DNA from: Antedon mediterranea
Lineage: Eukaryota > Echinodermata > Crinoidea > Comatulida > Antedonidae
Assembly: GCF_964355755.1 (NCBI RefSeq)
Contig: NC_092672.1
Location: 23,620,501 to 23,684,500, forward strand
Direction of reading: 5' to 3'
Length of the DNA: 64,000 nt
The position numbers and the translations under genes were made by a program. The stretch's first letter is position 1. Every line of letters starts with the position of its first letter. This document shows, piece by piece, positions 1-12,800 of the stretch. The notes below the pieces were generated by a model. The model was not told the origin of the DNA, searched no databases, and was given only the letters and a program-made list of their open reading frames with translations.

Positions 1-1129
1 AATTACTAAAAACAACAAATTTCTTCATAATACACAGCATATTCATATTTTGTTAATCTTTAACTTCAATTTTCTTGTTTATTGGGTCTATATGTTCATG
101 AAAACATCAGTTTGCATAACATCTATTGTATTTTTTTTGTTAAAAACTGAAAGTTATACGTTAATATTAGACAAAAAATCATTTTTTATTAAAGTTCAAT
201 GACCTTCTGACTTCTAATGGCGTCAATAATTGTTGGATTTACTTAGAAAAATACATTACACTTAAACTGTCTATACACTACATATTGATACAAAGAAAAT
301 GCAAATCTGTTCATTAAATCCCGAGTTATTAGCAAAAGTGTTACCCCCAACCCCAAAATTTTGTGGTGCATATTTTCCGTAGGCGGTGTTATATAATCCT
401 CAAAAATGACTATTAAGCTGTACAATTGGCATTGCTATCATGGATTTCTGAAAAGTAGACATATTAAGCGTTCCAAAAATGTATGGTAGCATTTGCCACC
501 AATTTGATACCGAAAAAATGTCTGGCCCATGGACTACATAACATTTTATAGCATGCAAATACAGGTTCCTGGCAAAGAAGCATAAAAGTGGGACGTAGTT
601 GTGCACACATGAGGGAGGTTTCGCGACACGGATACGTCACACCAACTTATTCGTTTTTGTAAGCCAGTACAAATCTGTTTCGCATGGCAACGAAATATTG
701 AGGGCGCCATCCAAAATATGACTGCTGTAAATTTGAATGAAGCGCAGGTACATGTTGCAATGGAGGTTGCCTATAGGCCTAGTGTAGCGAGAGAGGACTT
801 TAAAAACTGCTATTTATCAAAATTGACTTGGCATTTTTACTAAATTACTTTCAATAAATTATCTATAATTATATTATCATGAATCATTTTTTATTCAATG
901 CAAAGTGTGCAAAATAGATAAAAAACTATGACTCAGCTCAAAAGTTTAATAAATGTATGACCTATCCGTTTCCATTATCGTATTCGTAAGGTTGCGAAAC
1001 CTCCATATTATTTGGTGCCATCATATATCAACATCTTTATAGGCTATGTAGAATCTGTAGCAAAATTAGCATCGATATGACTTGCGGTTTTAATCAAATA
1101 CTATAAAATGAAAATAGAGAATATTTAAT
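1..1129. other. No gene recognised
   Basis: AT-rich sequence with only short open frames and no recognisable protein similarity, RNA gene or repeat boundary. One TAGGCCTA word lies near 775. It may be intron or upstream sequence of the Roco gene whose first visible exon is at 3770. Confidence 0.5.
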
Positions 1130-1425
1130 CTTCTTTTTTTCCTACACCCCTCTTACTTGTCTTCGTTCGGCTGATCAAAACCTACTACTTGTTCCTAGAA
1201 TTAACACCAAATCTTATGGACAAAGGTCTTTTATGTTCTCTTCTGCTTCTCTTTGGAATTCTCTCCCTGGTCATTTTACTAAATCAACTTCTATTGCTAT
1301 TTTTAAAAAAGAACTTAAAACGCATCTTTTTAACATCCAATATAAGCGCCTTTGATTTTTTTCTTCGGTTTAGTTGATTCTGGCGCTATACAAATACCTA
1401 AATTATTATTATTATTAATGAATCA
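1130..1425 (+). mobile_element. LINE 3' end (CR1/L2-like), C-terminal remnant
   Basis: A frame from about 1147 to a TGA at 1353-1355 encodes the typical tail of CR1/L2-type reverse transcriptase ORFs: an S-Y-G-Q-R-S-F block, then A-S-L-W-N-S-L-P, then a Lys-rich F-K-K-E-L-K-T-H-L-F stretch. It is followed by a short 3' UTR and a TTA-rich microsatellite tail near 1405-1420, as is usual for these elements. The reverse transcriptase core is absent, so this is a 5'-truncated, dead copy. Family assignment rests on motif recognition only. Confidence 0.65.
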
Positions 1426-2735
1426 TAGAATCAAGTGTAAAATTGTATTCAGAGATTTATGGAAAATTATGGTTTTAATTAATGTTTACCCAATTTGTAA
1501 TAATAACGCTAAACAAAATAGGGTGGAGTTTGAACAACTTTTTAGTGTACAAATAAGTCATTTATCAACTGTTATATCTAATTGATACTAGATAGATTGT
1601 ACCACGTCACAATGTTAGCAAACTTCCTGCTTTGTAGCCATACTTGAATTAAATGCCACTATCATTCCAAAATAGGGATAGGCTGCTGTGTAGTGTTCAC
1701 ACGTTCAGTTTTGAAATTCACTAGAATAAACCTTAGTTTCTGTCTATAATAGCATTATACTCCTAAAACAGCATATTAAAGTTTAAAATTAAAATGTAAT
1801 TAAATTTGAGAATTTTAATTTTCAATCTATTTCATGTTTTCAAGAATCTCATGAGCATGATAAGTTGACAATATGAATTGCATTACATTAGATTCAAAAG
1901 AAATCGTCATTATCAAGTAAGGAGAAAAGAGGGACTTTCCTTCATTTTAAAATTAGTTGGTCATAACATATTTATATATACAGCCATGAAAAAGAGGAAT
2001 TCCAATACCAAAAATATAAAAAGATGGGAATTATAATTGAATGAATAGAGCACTCAAACAGACAGAGGAAACATTTTTGTGCTTGATTATGTATTTTGTT
2101 TACCTTCAATACCCACATTCTGGGTTTCTGTAGTACATTTATCTTTTCAGTTCATATTTTATGCATACAAAATTGAGAACCACCAATTCATCACCATTTC
2201 CACTTACATTAAAGCAATAATTTGTATAGTATATGTTTTTATGGTGAACTATTATAATTTTATTTAAAGCAATTTCAGATAAAGCTATGCATCGAAATCT
2301 TTTGAATTGCAATAAATAAACGCATGACCTTTTTGTACGACATTTAAAAAAGGCATTATAGTGAACAAAAACTATGATGCCAAGTTGGTGCTCTTTTCAA
2401 GATTGTTGTATTTTCTTGAAAAATCAGTAGATCAGAAATATTTAAAAAACAATAATTAAAATGAAGTTGCAACAATTTGATTATCATTTATTAGTAGGAA
2501 TGTACAAAAGCCCTAAACTCATACTTACAGTGAGAGCTCACACAGTAGACCCTATCATAGAGGCTTACACTATGTATATCAAGGTCTACTCGCCCTAATT
2601 TGGCCAACATTTTCGGCAGTTAGAAATGTATTGGCCACGAAATATTAATTACATTACTCAAAATTTGCGACACCTTAATTCTGTAGTATTTGTCCATAGT
2701 ATTTCAAGAACGAATTCTGCTCATTATAATATTTT
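1426..2735. other. No gene recognised
   Basis: AT-rich stretch with a short open frame at 2079-2267 that has no recognisable motif. Nothing else supported. Confidence 0.5.
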
Positions 2736-3040
2736 TAATTCATTTCCACGTCTGTTCATAACTTGCCTCCAAATGTTAAAGATAGTCTAGTTTTTTCCCT
2801 TTCTTCATTTATATATTCACTTAAGAAAAACTTGCCTCAAATACCTGTCTGAACTTAATGAAATGTGAAATGTTATTTTAAACTGTTTTTCTGTATTTAA
2901 GTTTATTTAATTTTTACACTTTAGGGGGGCAGATAGTCACTTGATAGTGTTTTGTTTCACTTTTTGACGATCCCGTCTACCCCCTAAAGTGCTCTGTACC
3001 TTGTGATTTTATTATTTATAAAAGACGAAATAAATTAAAT
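2736..3040 (+). mobile_element. Decayed LINE 3' end
   Basis: Interrupted frames resemble the N-L-P-P-N-V-K-D-S and L-S-S-F-I-Y-S-L-K-K motifs seen at the C-terminus of CR1/L2-type LINEs. Stops and frame changes show strong decay. Within it, an 11-bp inverted repeat (ACTTTAGGGGG near 2918, CCCCCTAAAGT near 2981) could form a hairpin in the former 3' UTR. The sequence ends in an A-rich stretch. Confidence 0.4.
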
Positions 3041-3769
3041 GCATAGATTATAAATAATTACAATATTGTTCATCATGTGGATGGACGATTGTGTTTATAA
3101 CCCTTTGATTAACCCCACACCTGATAGGATACATACAGTACAAAACAATTACTGCCTAGACTCTGCTTCTACAGATCGTTTATTCAGACTATTCAGGCCA
3201 CTGGTTCCTTCTAAGCATGCACAATACAATTGTGTCATCATCTCCAATGAATCCTTTGCTTACAAGTAATCAAAGTGGTGGTGAAGCAGGTTGATTTGAC
3301 AGGTTTCCATGTTATTTCATTGCCCCTTGTTTAGTCTCAGTAATATTTATTATAGTACGTTAACACAACTTCTGTAACACAAGGCAAACTAGTGCTGGTC
3401 TATTGATACTAACACTAAGGAATCTTCTGACAGACCTAGAGCTATAGTTTATATCCATTGTTAATCTAATTTGTTTTAATTCTGAATTGTTTGACTTGGC
3501 ATAACCATCTGGTATGCAAATAACCATCTTGTATACAAACACAATAATCAAAGGAAGTGTCCTCATTATCACATTACCTGTACAAATTGTTGTACTTTAT
3601 TATTAGGAATTTAAAAGAGAAATAAATGTTACCTTTGATTTTTAAATTACAGTATAAAACAGTTTACTAAAAATAGAGTATGACTCTGAGAATAAGAACA
3701 TGATGTTTGGTATGATAATTATCTATATTATATGAAATATAATAACCTCTATGTGCTTAATATTTTCAG

Positions 3770-3868
3770 TTTTTAAGAACACCTTTGTCTTATGCTGCCC
3801 AAGCTGGTCACAGCAGCACATGTATGTGCCTGATCAATGCAGGATCAGACATGAATATTGCAGACAGG
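3770..3868 (+). CDS. Roco gene exon 1 (ankyrin repeat)
   Basis: Exactly 99 nt, phase 0 at both ends, preceded by a TTTTCAG acceptor and followed by GTAAGT. It encodes one 33-residue ankyrin repeat (R-T-P-L-S-Y-A-A-Q-A-G-H, then L-I-N-A-G-S-D-M-N). Earlier exons probably lie upstream, since no start codon or signal is visible here. Confidence 0.8.
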
Positions 3869-6800
3869 GTAAGTCATGCACACTTGTATTTAAGTGTCTC
3901 AAGTAATTGTATATAACTTTTTTTTCCAATTTAAAAAGTCTAGATTAATTTTTTCATAAAATCTATAAATTGGAGTAATAAAGATTTTGTCTGATTTAAT
4001 GTTGTAATTATAGATACAAAATCTTCACTCATCTTAAACCTTACATTATTTTAATGATTTACATTAATACATATACAACAAATACAATACATTAGTTTAC
4101 AATTTTTAATTACAGGTTTGCCAAATATAATTGTGCCACATTTCAACAAATTACAGCATATAATTACTGTAGATAAAACCTGTTTAAATTACATTTGCTC
4201 AAAAGAGCATTATCATTCTACGGAATGTGCCTTGAAGGCTTTGGTCTTTTGCTCCATCGTCCTACTGTACCCCATCGCTTGTAGTATAATATCCCACTAC
4301 CCGGCCTGTGTTAAATATAAAGGCCTCCATGTATACTAATTCATATTATATTTACCTGTTTCTAATGAAAAAATGGATAAGCTAGATTGTTTTAAATTTA
4401 AAGAAATGCAGAGAATAATTTGCAAGCATATAATTATATTTGAACATAATGAACAACTACCTAAAATGTAGTCTTCTTTATTGTACCTTTTTAATATCCT
4501 AGATGTGGGTAAAGTACTTTAGAAGAATCCTCTCTCACTTCTCATCTGTTGTGCTGGCATACATATGTTATTTGTTTTATTCTTTGACTTCATTTATATA
4601 TTATCTTTCATTTATGTAATTGTGAAACATTCTAAGCATACCATTATTTTAAAATATTTTCTTATCTTATTTTATGCAATGTTATTATATTCTTCAATTT
4701 TCAACAGCAGCTAGCTATTTAAAAAGAAAGAAAGTTGATTGAATATAATTGTATGTAAATTTTTAAGAAAATTCAGTCGATGATCACTGTTTAAAAAAAA
4801 AATATAAAATAAGAAATATTTAATGCAGTATTTAAAATGAATTAATGAAAACAATTATGCATTTCTTCAATGGCCGCAAATGGTAACTGGCTGCAGGCCT
4901 TTTAATTTATTTTAAAGTCAGGTTTTTCAAAATTTACCCAACTTTGTCAATAAAATGATCCAATATTGGGAAATAAATAAATAATATTCTAATTTTAGCT
5001 ATTAATTATGTGAAAATTATTAAATTTGAGACCTCTAATCAGTCTCATACTTAGTAGATTTATTAAAACTAAAGACAAGGGTTGACATGATGATTTGTTT
5101 GTTGCTAGAGGATAACGGTGTATTACTATCAGCAAGTTAAAAGAAAAAATAATGTTCCTCAAATTTTCTAGACTATAAAACATGTCCTACTATAACAATT
5201 TGTCATTTTCCATTTTAAATTTGAGTGCTAAATAAAACAATTGTCTGCTAAATCTAAAACTTAGTTTTCTTCATCTTTCTGATTTGACAGTAAAACAAAT
5301 GTAATGTCATTGCAAACCCTTGTTTATATCACCATGGTTAAGGACAGTTTTAAAGAAAACTGAATAGGCCAAATTGTTTTTGTTATGTTCCATGTCCAGG
5401 ATTTGAAATTTGTATTTTTTATTTGAGAAATATGTGAAAGATGGTGTTACAGTTCAGTTGTGTTACATACCTTAGAGTGTGTAATAAATGCTTTATTTTA
5501 ATTTTTTTTATTACCATTAAAATACAATGTAGCTAATAGATTAAAAAGCCATCCATCTCAAAATTTGCTTATAAAGGAAATGTGAAACTAATTATTACAT
5601 TTTGTCTTTATTTATTTTATCTTTCATATGTTATTACTCTATGATTTATATATACTACAGCTTGTGTATCTGTCAGTGTTCTTTCTTCTTTTTTTAATTA
5701 AAAAATGCCCTTTTGCAGCAATGTCAAATGATCAAAGCTAAACATAATTGTAAAAAATAATAATTATTCTTAATTACAAACTTTCTTATTTACAAATGCC
5801 GGTAAAATCATAACTAAGTTTGTTTACACTTGATATACTTACTTTCTGCAATGTAAATTATAATATTTTTAAAAAGTACTATGTTATTTCAAAATTACAT
5901 GGATCAATAAAGTTATTGATTAATCATTAATACTCCTCACACTTTTTTTAAATTTTATTAATCAAATACTGTAATTTAATAATATTGATAATGTGCCAAA
6001 TTGTTAAGTTAAATTGAGATTTGCTATTCTCTTAAAAACAAAAAACCAATATATTCTTAGGCTAAATCTTATATAATTTATTTTAAATTGTATTTTTAAG
6101 TGTATATGGTCATTATTACAGTTATGATCATACTTCAGTTTAAAATAATTTCCATTACACAATTCTATAAGAGAAGAAGCACACTACGTGCAATAGCTTT
6201 CTTTAACTTACCAGTATTTTCAGTTAATTCATTGCAATTATTATACTACTATATAATTTGAATTTAAGCAAATTATGTAGTTAGACAGGAGTAATAATGT
6301 CAGCTGCATTACATCAAATCAAGACATTTTAATACAATCACACTGCTAGAAACAATGGTCAATCCAATTGTGGTCCCAATATGTCCTTCATAAAGAATGG
6401 GAAAATAATAATAATAATGGATAAATAAATGACAAATATTGTTTATTGTTATTATAACTTTAAAATCATAGCACATGGGCAGTACTCACCAATTTTCATA
6501 TTTGTTGCTCATACCAAAATGTAAAACCACTAATGCTAGAGAATTTATTTGTTACAGACTTATGGGAAAATCAGCATTGTATTAAACTATCACATGGAAG
6601 TTTTCAAATAATATATACTATGGCCCTGTTTCTTCCGCCAAGAATATACACACTGTATATTATTTTATATGGTATTTTTTGTGGCAGCAGAAACGGGTCT
6701 CATAAAAAATATACTGTATAAATATACCGTATAATCTTGATCATTATCGATATCGTTACCTCTGATATTTTATCATACTGTATATTTCTTGCACCTTTCT

Positions 6801-9800
6801 GCTGCGTTATGAATATACCATCTATATTGTTCACCCATAACACAAGGTTTTTTGAGCATACCCTACTTAGAACAATTACTAAAATGTCACAGTGGACTGA
6901 AAATCTTAAGATATTTGCTCTTTTTAAATGTGATAGAACCGAGGTTTCAGGGTAATAGAAGATGTGGGGTTTGGTTGTCGTCAAAACAAGTGAAACAGTA
7001 AGCAGTACAAAACAGCAATGGACAGTGACTGAAAGTTAGGTAGACACGGGGTTATCCGGTCCCATATGGGATTTTACGGGATCGAACCATAGCTATCTAT
7101 TCCTCAATCCATATAATCCCACAAAGTAGTTTTCAAAGGAAACGGGTCACCGAATTATAATTCTAATAATTATTACGTTATGTTTATGCCGTACATATTG
7201 TAGCAGAAACAGGGCCTATCTTACATTATTGGCTCATTGGGATGAATAAAGATTGGTATTAATAGTAATACCTAAGCGTAGACTCACAGCGTTAGGTTTT
7301 TTATCCAACACAAGGTAATCCTCTCTTGCGAGGGTTATTAACGCCACTGGCAAAGCGTAACAGCTTCCTAACGCTAATCTGCAGCTTAGTTCACATACAA
7401 AAATGTGTACACTGCTTACATAACGCCACCGTGAGTCTGAACATACCCTAAGACACTGAACAGTACTATGTTTAAAAATAAAGGTGATTAATCAAAGACT
7501 CCAGCTGATAACTCCTCCACATAAAACTCCTAGAAAGTAGGAAGCCTTCTGTCCTCTTCCCTGACTGACTGAGCAGATATATATATATGATCTCTCTATT
7601 AATAATTTATATTGTAAACCTTATTATGTAAACAGAAATATCAATGACAATTCTTCTTCACTAAAAAGTTTTTTAAAGATATGCTACATTATTAGCAATT
7701 CACACCTAAATCCAGCCCTCAGTCTTAACCCTTTTCCAACATGCAATTCGTTTTTTGAGGATATTCACTACAATATTAGCAAATTACCCCCTAAATCCAC
7801 CCTTTTCCAACATGGCTGTTGAAAAAGTGTGTCATCCAATGGAATAGTTTTATTGCCAGTATTGTATGTCTGTGGATTTTCCATCTGAGTTGACATAGCA
7901 GCAATCAATCATTTAATTAAGAAACCTTTGATATCAACAAACGTATAAGCCAGTTTCGAAGTTACCTACTTCTATTCTAGTTGTAGTTAAATTGTTTCTA
8001 CTGAATAATAATTTAAACGAAACACAATCGGCCTATAAAATTAGAAGTTTAAAAAAACTAGAGGTGCCATTTATTATGAATTTCATGTGCGAGAGCATTT
8101 CCGGCCATCTAGAGGTGTCATTTAACAAAATTTGCTTTAAATCCTGCTCCCTTTTCAGATCCTGGCTAAGGCCCTGGACATTTGGGCAATCTTCTTAAGA
8201 TAGTCCTGCTACCGCCCCTGTAAATAATTCTAAGCATGTGAAACAAAATACTGATTATTGATTATTTGAAAGTGGATAATTTAAAAACATAAAATATGTT
8301 GATATCACATGGATGACACACACACAGAGTGATATATCCCTTTGTTAGTTTTTCTGTCTTGTGCTGCTATTTGTATCGTGGTATTTTAGCTTTAAAGTTA
8401 AAAAAAATTAAGATAAAATGAGTTGAATATATTTTATTGAAATGAGTATTTATTATTCAATTACATAATAAAACTAGAAAGCCACTCCGAGAGTGCATAC
8501 CTCCGCCTACTGTAAAATTCGCCTACATAAGATTTCTCCGATTTGTGTGTGTCTTAATACTGTTTGTGATTTAGGCTAATTTCACTACAAGCATGTGTAT
8601 GCGAGTTTGGGGTAATGGTTATGTAACAAGCCTTTCAATTAACAATAGCTTCAGTTGACTAACAATAGAACAGCAACGCGAAAATCAAACGAGTAAATTT
8701 GAAAAGGAAATAGGTTTTTAAAACTACTGGCATTAAAAAATGTGCACATTAAATCAAATTATGTTTTAAAATCTCAAATCACAAATTATAATTCTTGCCT
8801 CTTGTACAAAAATGAAGTTTTTTGGACAAGTAGTTCTCGAGAAAATGCAATTTCAGTATACTTGTTACTTTAAGACTGCTCGCCGGCTTTTGAAAAATTC
8901 TGTCCTATCTTTTAACACTAGCCGGTCTAAAAAGTATACTAAAAAGTAGTCCAGAATTGGGACAATGGTCCCAAAATTTAATGGAATGGTCCTTGACCAC
9001 ATATCTATCTGTATATTCATTTTGGTAAAGATCTTGTAATTACTTTTTGAGTAATCCTGCTAACAAACAAACAAACAAACACGCTACCGATTACATATAC
9101 CTCCTTGGCGGAGGTAAAAAATAGTTTTGATAGCTGAATTCAATTAGCTTGGTTTTTATGAATATCTATTACTACATTAATACATAACTTGCTTGCTCAT
9201 CTTTATTGTGCTATATACTTATGCTAGGGTTTTATTTCTAGATTTTTCGTTCTCTTTAATACTATACAATCAAATATTTTAATGAAATCAGTAAAACAGC
9301 TTATAGAATAATAGGAACTAAAGAGAACACTAAAGATATTGTTAAAAGTGCCATAAGTAAAAAGTAATTACCTCATCATTACCTTGTCTTTAGTACCAAG
9401 ATGGAAAACCAATAGGATGAGAAACTCGTTTCTCACTACACTGCAATGAGTCAATTCAATGAAACTTGGAAACATTGATCATTTTATGCCATACCCTTAC
9501 ACACACCAATCTTGCTTGTATTTTGTATTTTAAACGATTTATTTTATCTGTATTTTACCAAATTTTAACATTTTTTAGCTCATTTTTATATCTTTATGTG
9601 AATTTTTAACTTTGAACAAACAAAAATAATGTACATATTTTTCTGTGTTTGACCATGAATAAATGAATACTAGGCCGGTAATTTGTTTAGGTTTATAACT
9701 AAATAGGCCTACTGTAATAATATTCAATTCAAATTGTTCTATCCTAATTATAGTTTTCAAAGTATTAAATACAAAATTACTAAAGAAATATAAAATCTAA

Positions 9801-12800
9801 AACTCCTTTATTTTTTTTTATACATAAGCAATATTATAATAATAATTAATCTGATACTCTAGAATATAAGTTTAAAGTTGATTATTTTAATAAAATATAT
9901 TATTTTTGGCATCATGTTGTACTATACTACTCACACAGTGATAAAACCTAACATGGCTGTTCAAGTGAGGCAAAAGCTTCTCTTTTCACCTCCTTTTAAA
10001 CAATTTAAGCATTTTACTAATGTAATATACAGTACATAAGTACTTTCCTATCTACCAGATTGTTGATTCAGACAGTTTTTTTAAAAGTTTTTGATAATTT
10101 CCTTGGGTGATATATTTTTTACTGAAACCACTCTGAGTCGAACTAAATACCTGATCTTAATATAAATTTTAAAGATGCCAATAAATATAAGTTATTAAAA
10201 GATAGTGATAAAATTAGCGCTGTCAGTGTCAATTGAAATGAAAATATGCTGTTAGTTTACAGGGTAAACAAAATTTGGTTCACAACTTTACTATACCAAT
10301 TTTCAACACAAGTGCAACTGATTATCAGTGATTTAGACTCTCAATATAAAATCTGGTAGTGATGATGATACACCTTTAAAGCTGTTTTACAAGTTATCAA
10401 CTTTTCTTTTGCATTAGTGTTTAGTGGTTACAATATTATATAAACCACAAAATGATTGTCATAGCTTTCTGTGTACCAATCCAATTGTACCCAATGTTCC
10501 AAATAAATCGATAAATATTTGTGGTTAATTAATTTCCACAAATATAAAATTTATGGAGGGCGACATTCAAGTTTATCTAAATATTGTGCACAATAAAAAC
10601 AAGTTTGCTATTCATTTTGTATAACAAACACATGGAATATTTTAACACATTTTGTTTTTATTGTTCACTTAAATCGTTGTATATACTTTATCGTTTTATA
10701 GCATTGCTATGTTTTAATATTGTTGGTGTTCCACTTAGTGCTTTTTGACAATTAGGCTTAAATATAGTTACTGTGTGCAAAACAATATCAGTTTTTTGTA
10801 GCAACAGTGTACGGTTATATGCTCTAATTTAAAATATAATCTTTAACGTGTATTATTATCAATACATAATGCTATACATTATGTTTTTTCACGCTTTGGT
10901 CATAAATTTCCATTTGAAACACTTTATAAAATATTGAAAACAATAGTGTCTTGACCATTTTATTAAATTAATATTTTTTAAACAGTATTTAATCAGTAGT
11001 TAAAGGTGTATTGTCCTCAAAATCATGAAAAATGAAGATTAATTAAAAATCAGATTTTTAATATGTTATTTTGTAGGGTTTTAATAAAGTTACTGTAATC
11101 ACTTCCGTAGAAAAAAAACGAAAAATAATAATGTTTTCACTTATAAAATGACAAATAAATGGTTAAATTCAACCAAAAACCCATTAAATTCTGTTTATAT
11201 TGTTAGCACTTTCAGTACCAGTGTACTCTATAGCTCACTATGTCGGTCAGTAGGTTGGTCGGTAAACACTAACTCAAATTTGTGCATGTGACTGCAGCCA
11301 TGTAATGGCCTTGTCATCTATTTAAATAATAATAAATACAACATAGTACAAAACTGACTCCAAATAACAAGAGGCAAGCCATGATTCAACGTTTAAATAT
11401 AAATCTACCCACTGTAATGTTGGTGTTGCTACAGTTTTTCATATTTTAGAACAATGACAGATTATCAATGCTTACTTTATAGCATTCATTCAAGTATAAG
11501 CAATAATGTCAACAGTATACTATTTGAAAATCACAATATAAAAAGATCAACTTTAATCATTTTGTAAAGCTTAATATTTGTTTATACATTCTTTTAAATT
11601 CAAACTTTTATTTATCCACAAAATATCAAAGATTAAAAATAAAACTTGTTTCAAAAATGAGTGACACTATTTTAACTAAAATAACTAACTTAAATTTAAA
11701 GTTTAGTTAGCAAAGTTCAAAAGGATGAACTAAAACACCTAATAAAAACCTTAAAAGAGGCTACGAGGATGCTTGTTTTTCTTGTCTTACCATTATTGAA
11801 TAAATGTTATTGAATTGAAATTGAATTGAATTCACAGCCACCACATATTTATACATTAATGACAAAATATGATGTTTTAATTAAGTTTAAAGATATATTG
11901 TTCCCCTAAAAAAATATATTTTTTAATTTTTTTGTTGAATATGTTATTTTAATGTCACATAATAGTTATTCACTCTCACAAAAAATTGGGTCTGAAAAAA
12001 ATTTTATTTACCTGAGAAAAATGTAATTTAAAGCAAAAAATGGTCAAATTGTCTGGAAGACAATGAGTTTTTGGGTAAGTTAACTGTTTATTTTGTTTTT
12101 TTATAGGTGAAATAATTTTTTTCCCCCGTTTTTTTTCTTATGGAAGTGAACAACTTCACTAAAACTGCAAAATGGCCTATTCAAAGTCTGATTTTAAAAA
12201 TCTTTATTTTTCATGATTTTGGGGGACAATACATCTTTAACTAAAAATGAAAAACTACAATGTGTATTCCCTTTGCGTACTGATCAGCCATTTTTTATTG
12301 TTGCATGGTTTCAAAATGATGCAATGAACTTTACTCCGTCTATTGGATTGAATGTTAAATCAACCAAATATAAGTCCTGATAATGAACAGAACAGAGTAT
12401 GCTCAGTATAATGTGCATAAGCATGCGTAGATTAATATTTTGTGTAGATTACCGTATCCTTTCATCTACCATCCACCTTCGTCTACCATACAGTACTGTC
12501 ATAAAGTCACTAGTTTTATTGTAAATTAACAGCACACTACGTGCAACAGCTAATACTAAATAGTAGTACTAATCATTGTCAGTATTTTCATTTCTATTGT
12601 AAATTAATAGTCAACAGATACCTCTTAGAATCAGTCAGTCATACATTCTACTCATCCACCCTTTACCAAAAATTCGGGATTTTTAAAATGTCTTTCTTTC
12701 CATCGTATATATTCATTTAGGACTGACAATTTCATTCTTATAGTTTCATTCTACTGTAAAACAATACTACTCTCTTTTTCATTACATTCAGCCTCTTACA

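Larger units (their letters stand above)
5007..12510 (+). repeat. Segmental duplication, copy A (intronic)
   Basis: This 7.5-kb segment recurs in the same orientation at 27161-35134. The two are nearly base-for-base identical over long blocks, with small indels and several larger insertions or deletions. Neither contains a recognisable gene. Present only in copy A: a 642-bp repeat (8474-9115), a block at about 9394-10712 and a TTAA MITE (11891-12236). Confidence 0.9.

Noticed and set aside
4118-4339. 73-residue ORF as a separate gene or exon
   Set aside because: No domain, no splice-phase fit with exon 1, and no coding bias visible.
6533-6984. Conserved small ORFs shared with 28630-29085
   Set aside because: They match only because the whole 7.5-kb segment is duplicated. 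Intron sequence around them is just as similar, and frames on both strands are open.
9394-10712. Transposon insertion specific to copy A
   Set aside because: No terminal repeats, target duplication or tail; a deletion in copy B explains it equally well.
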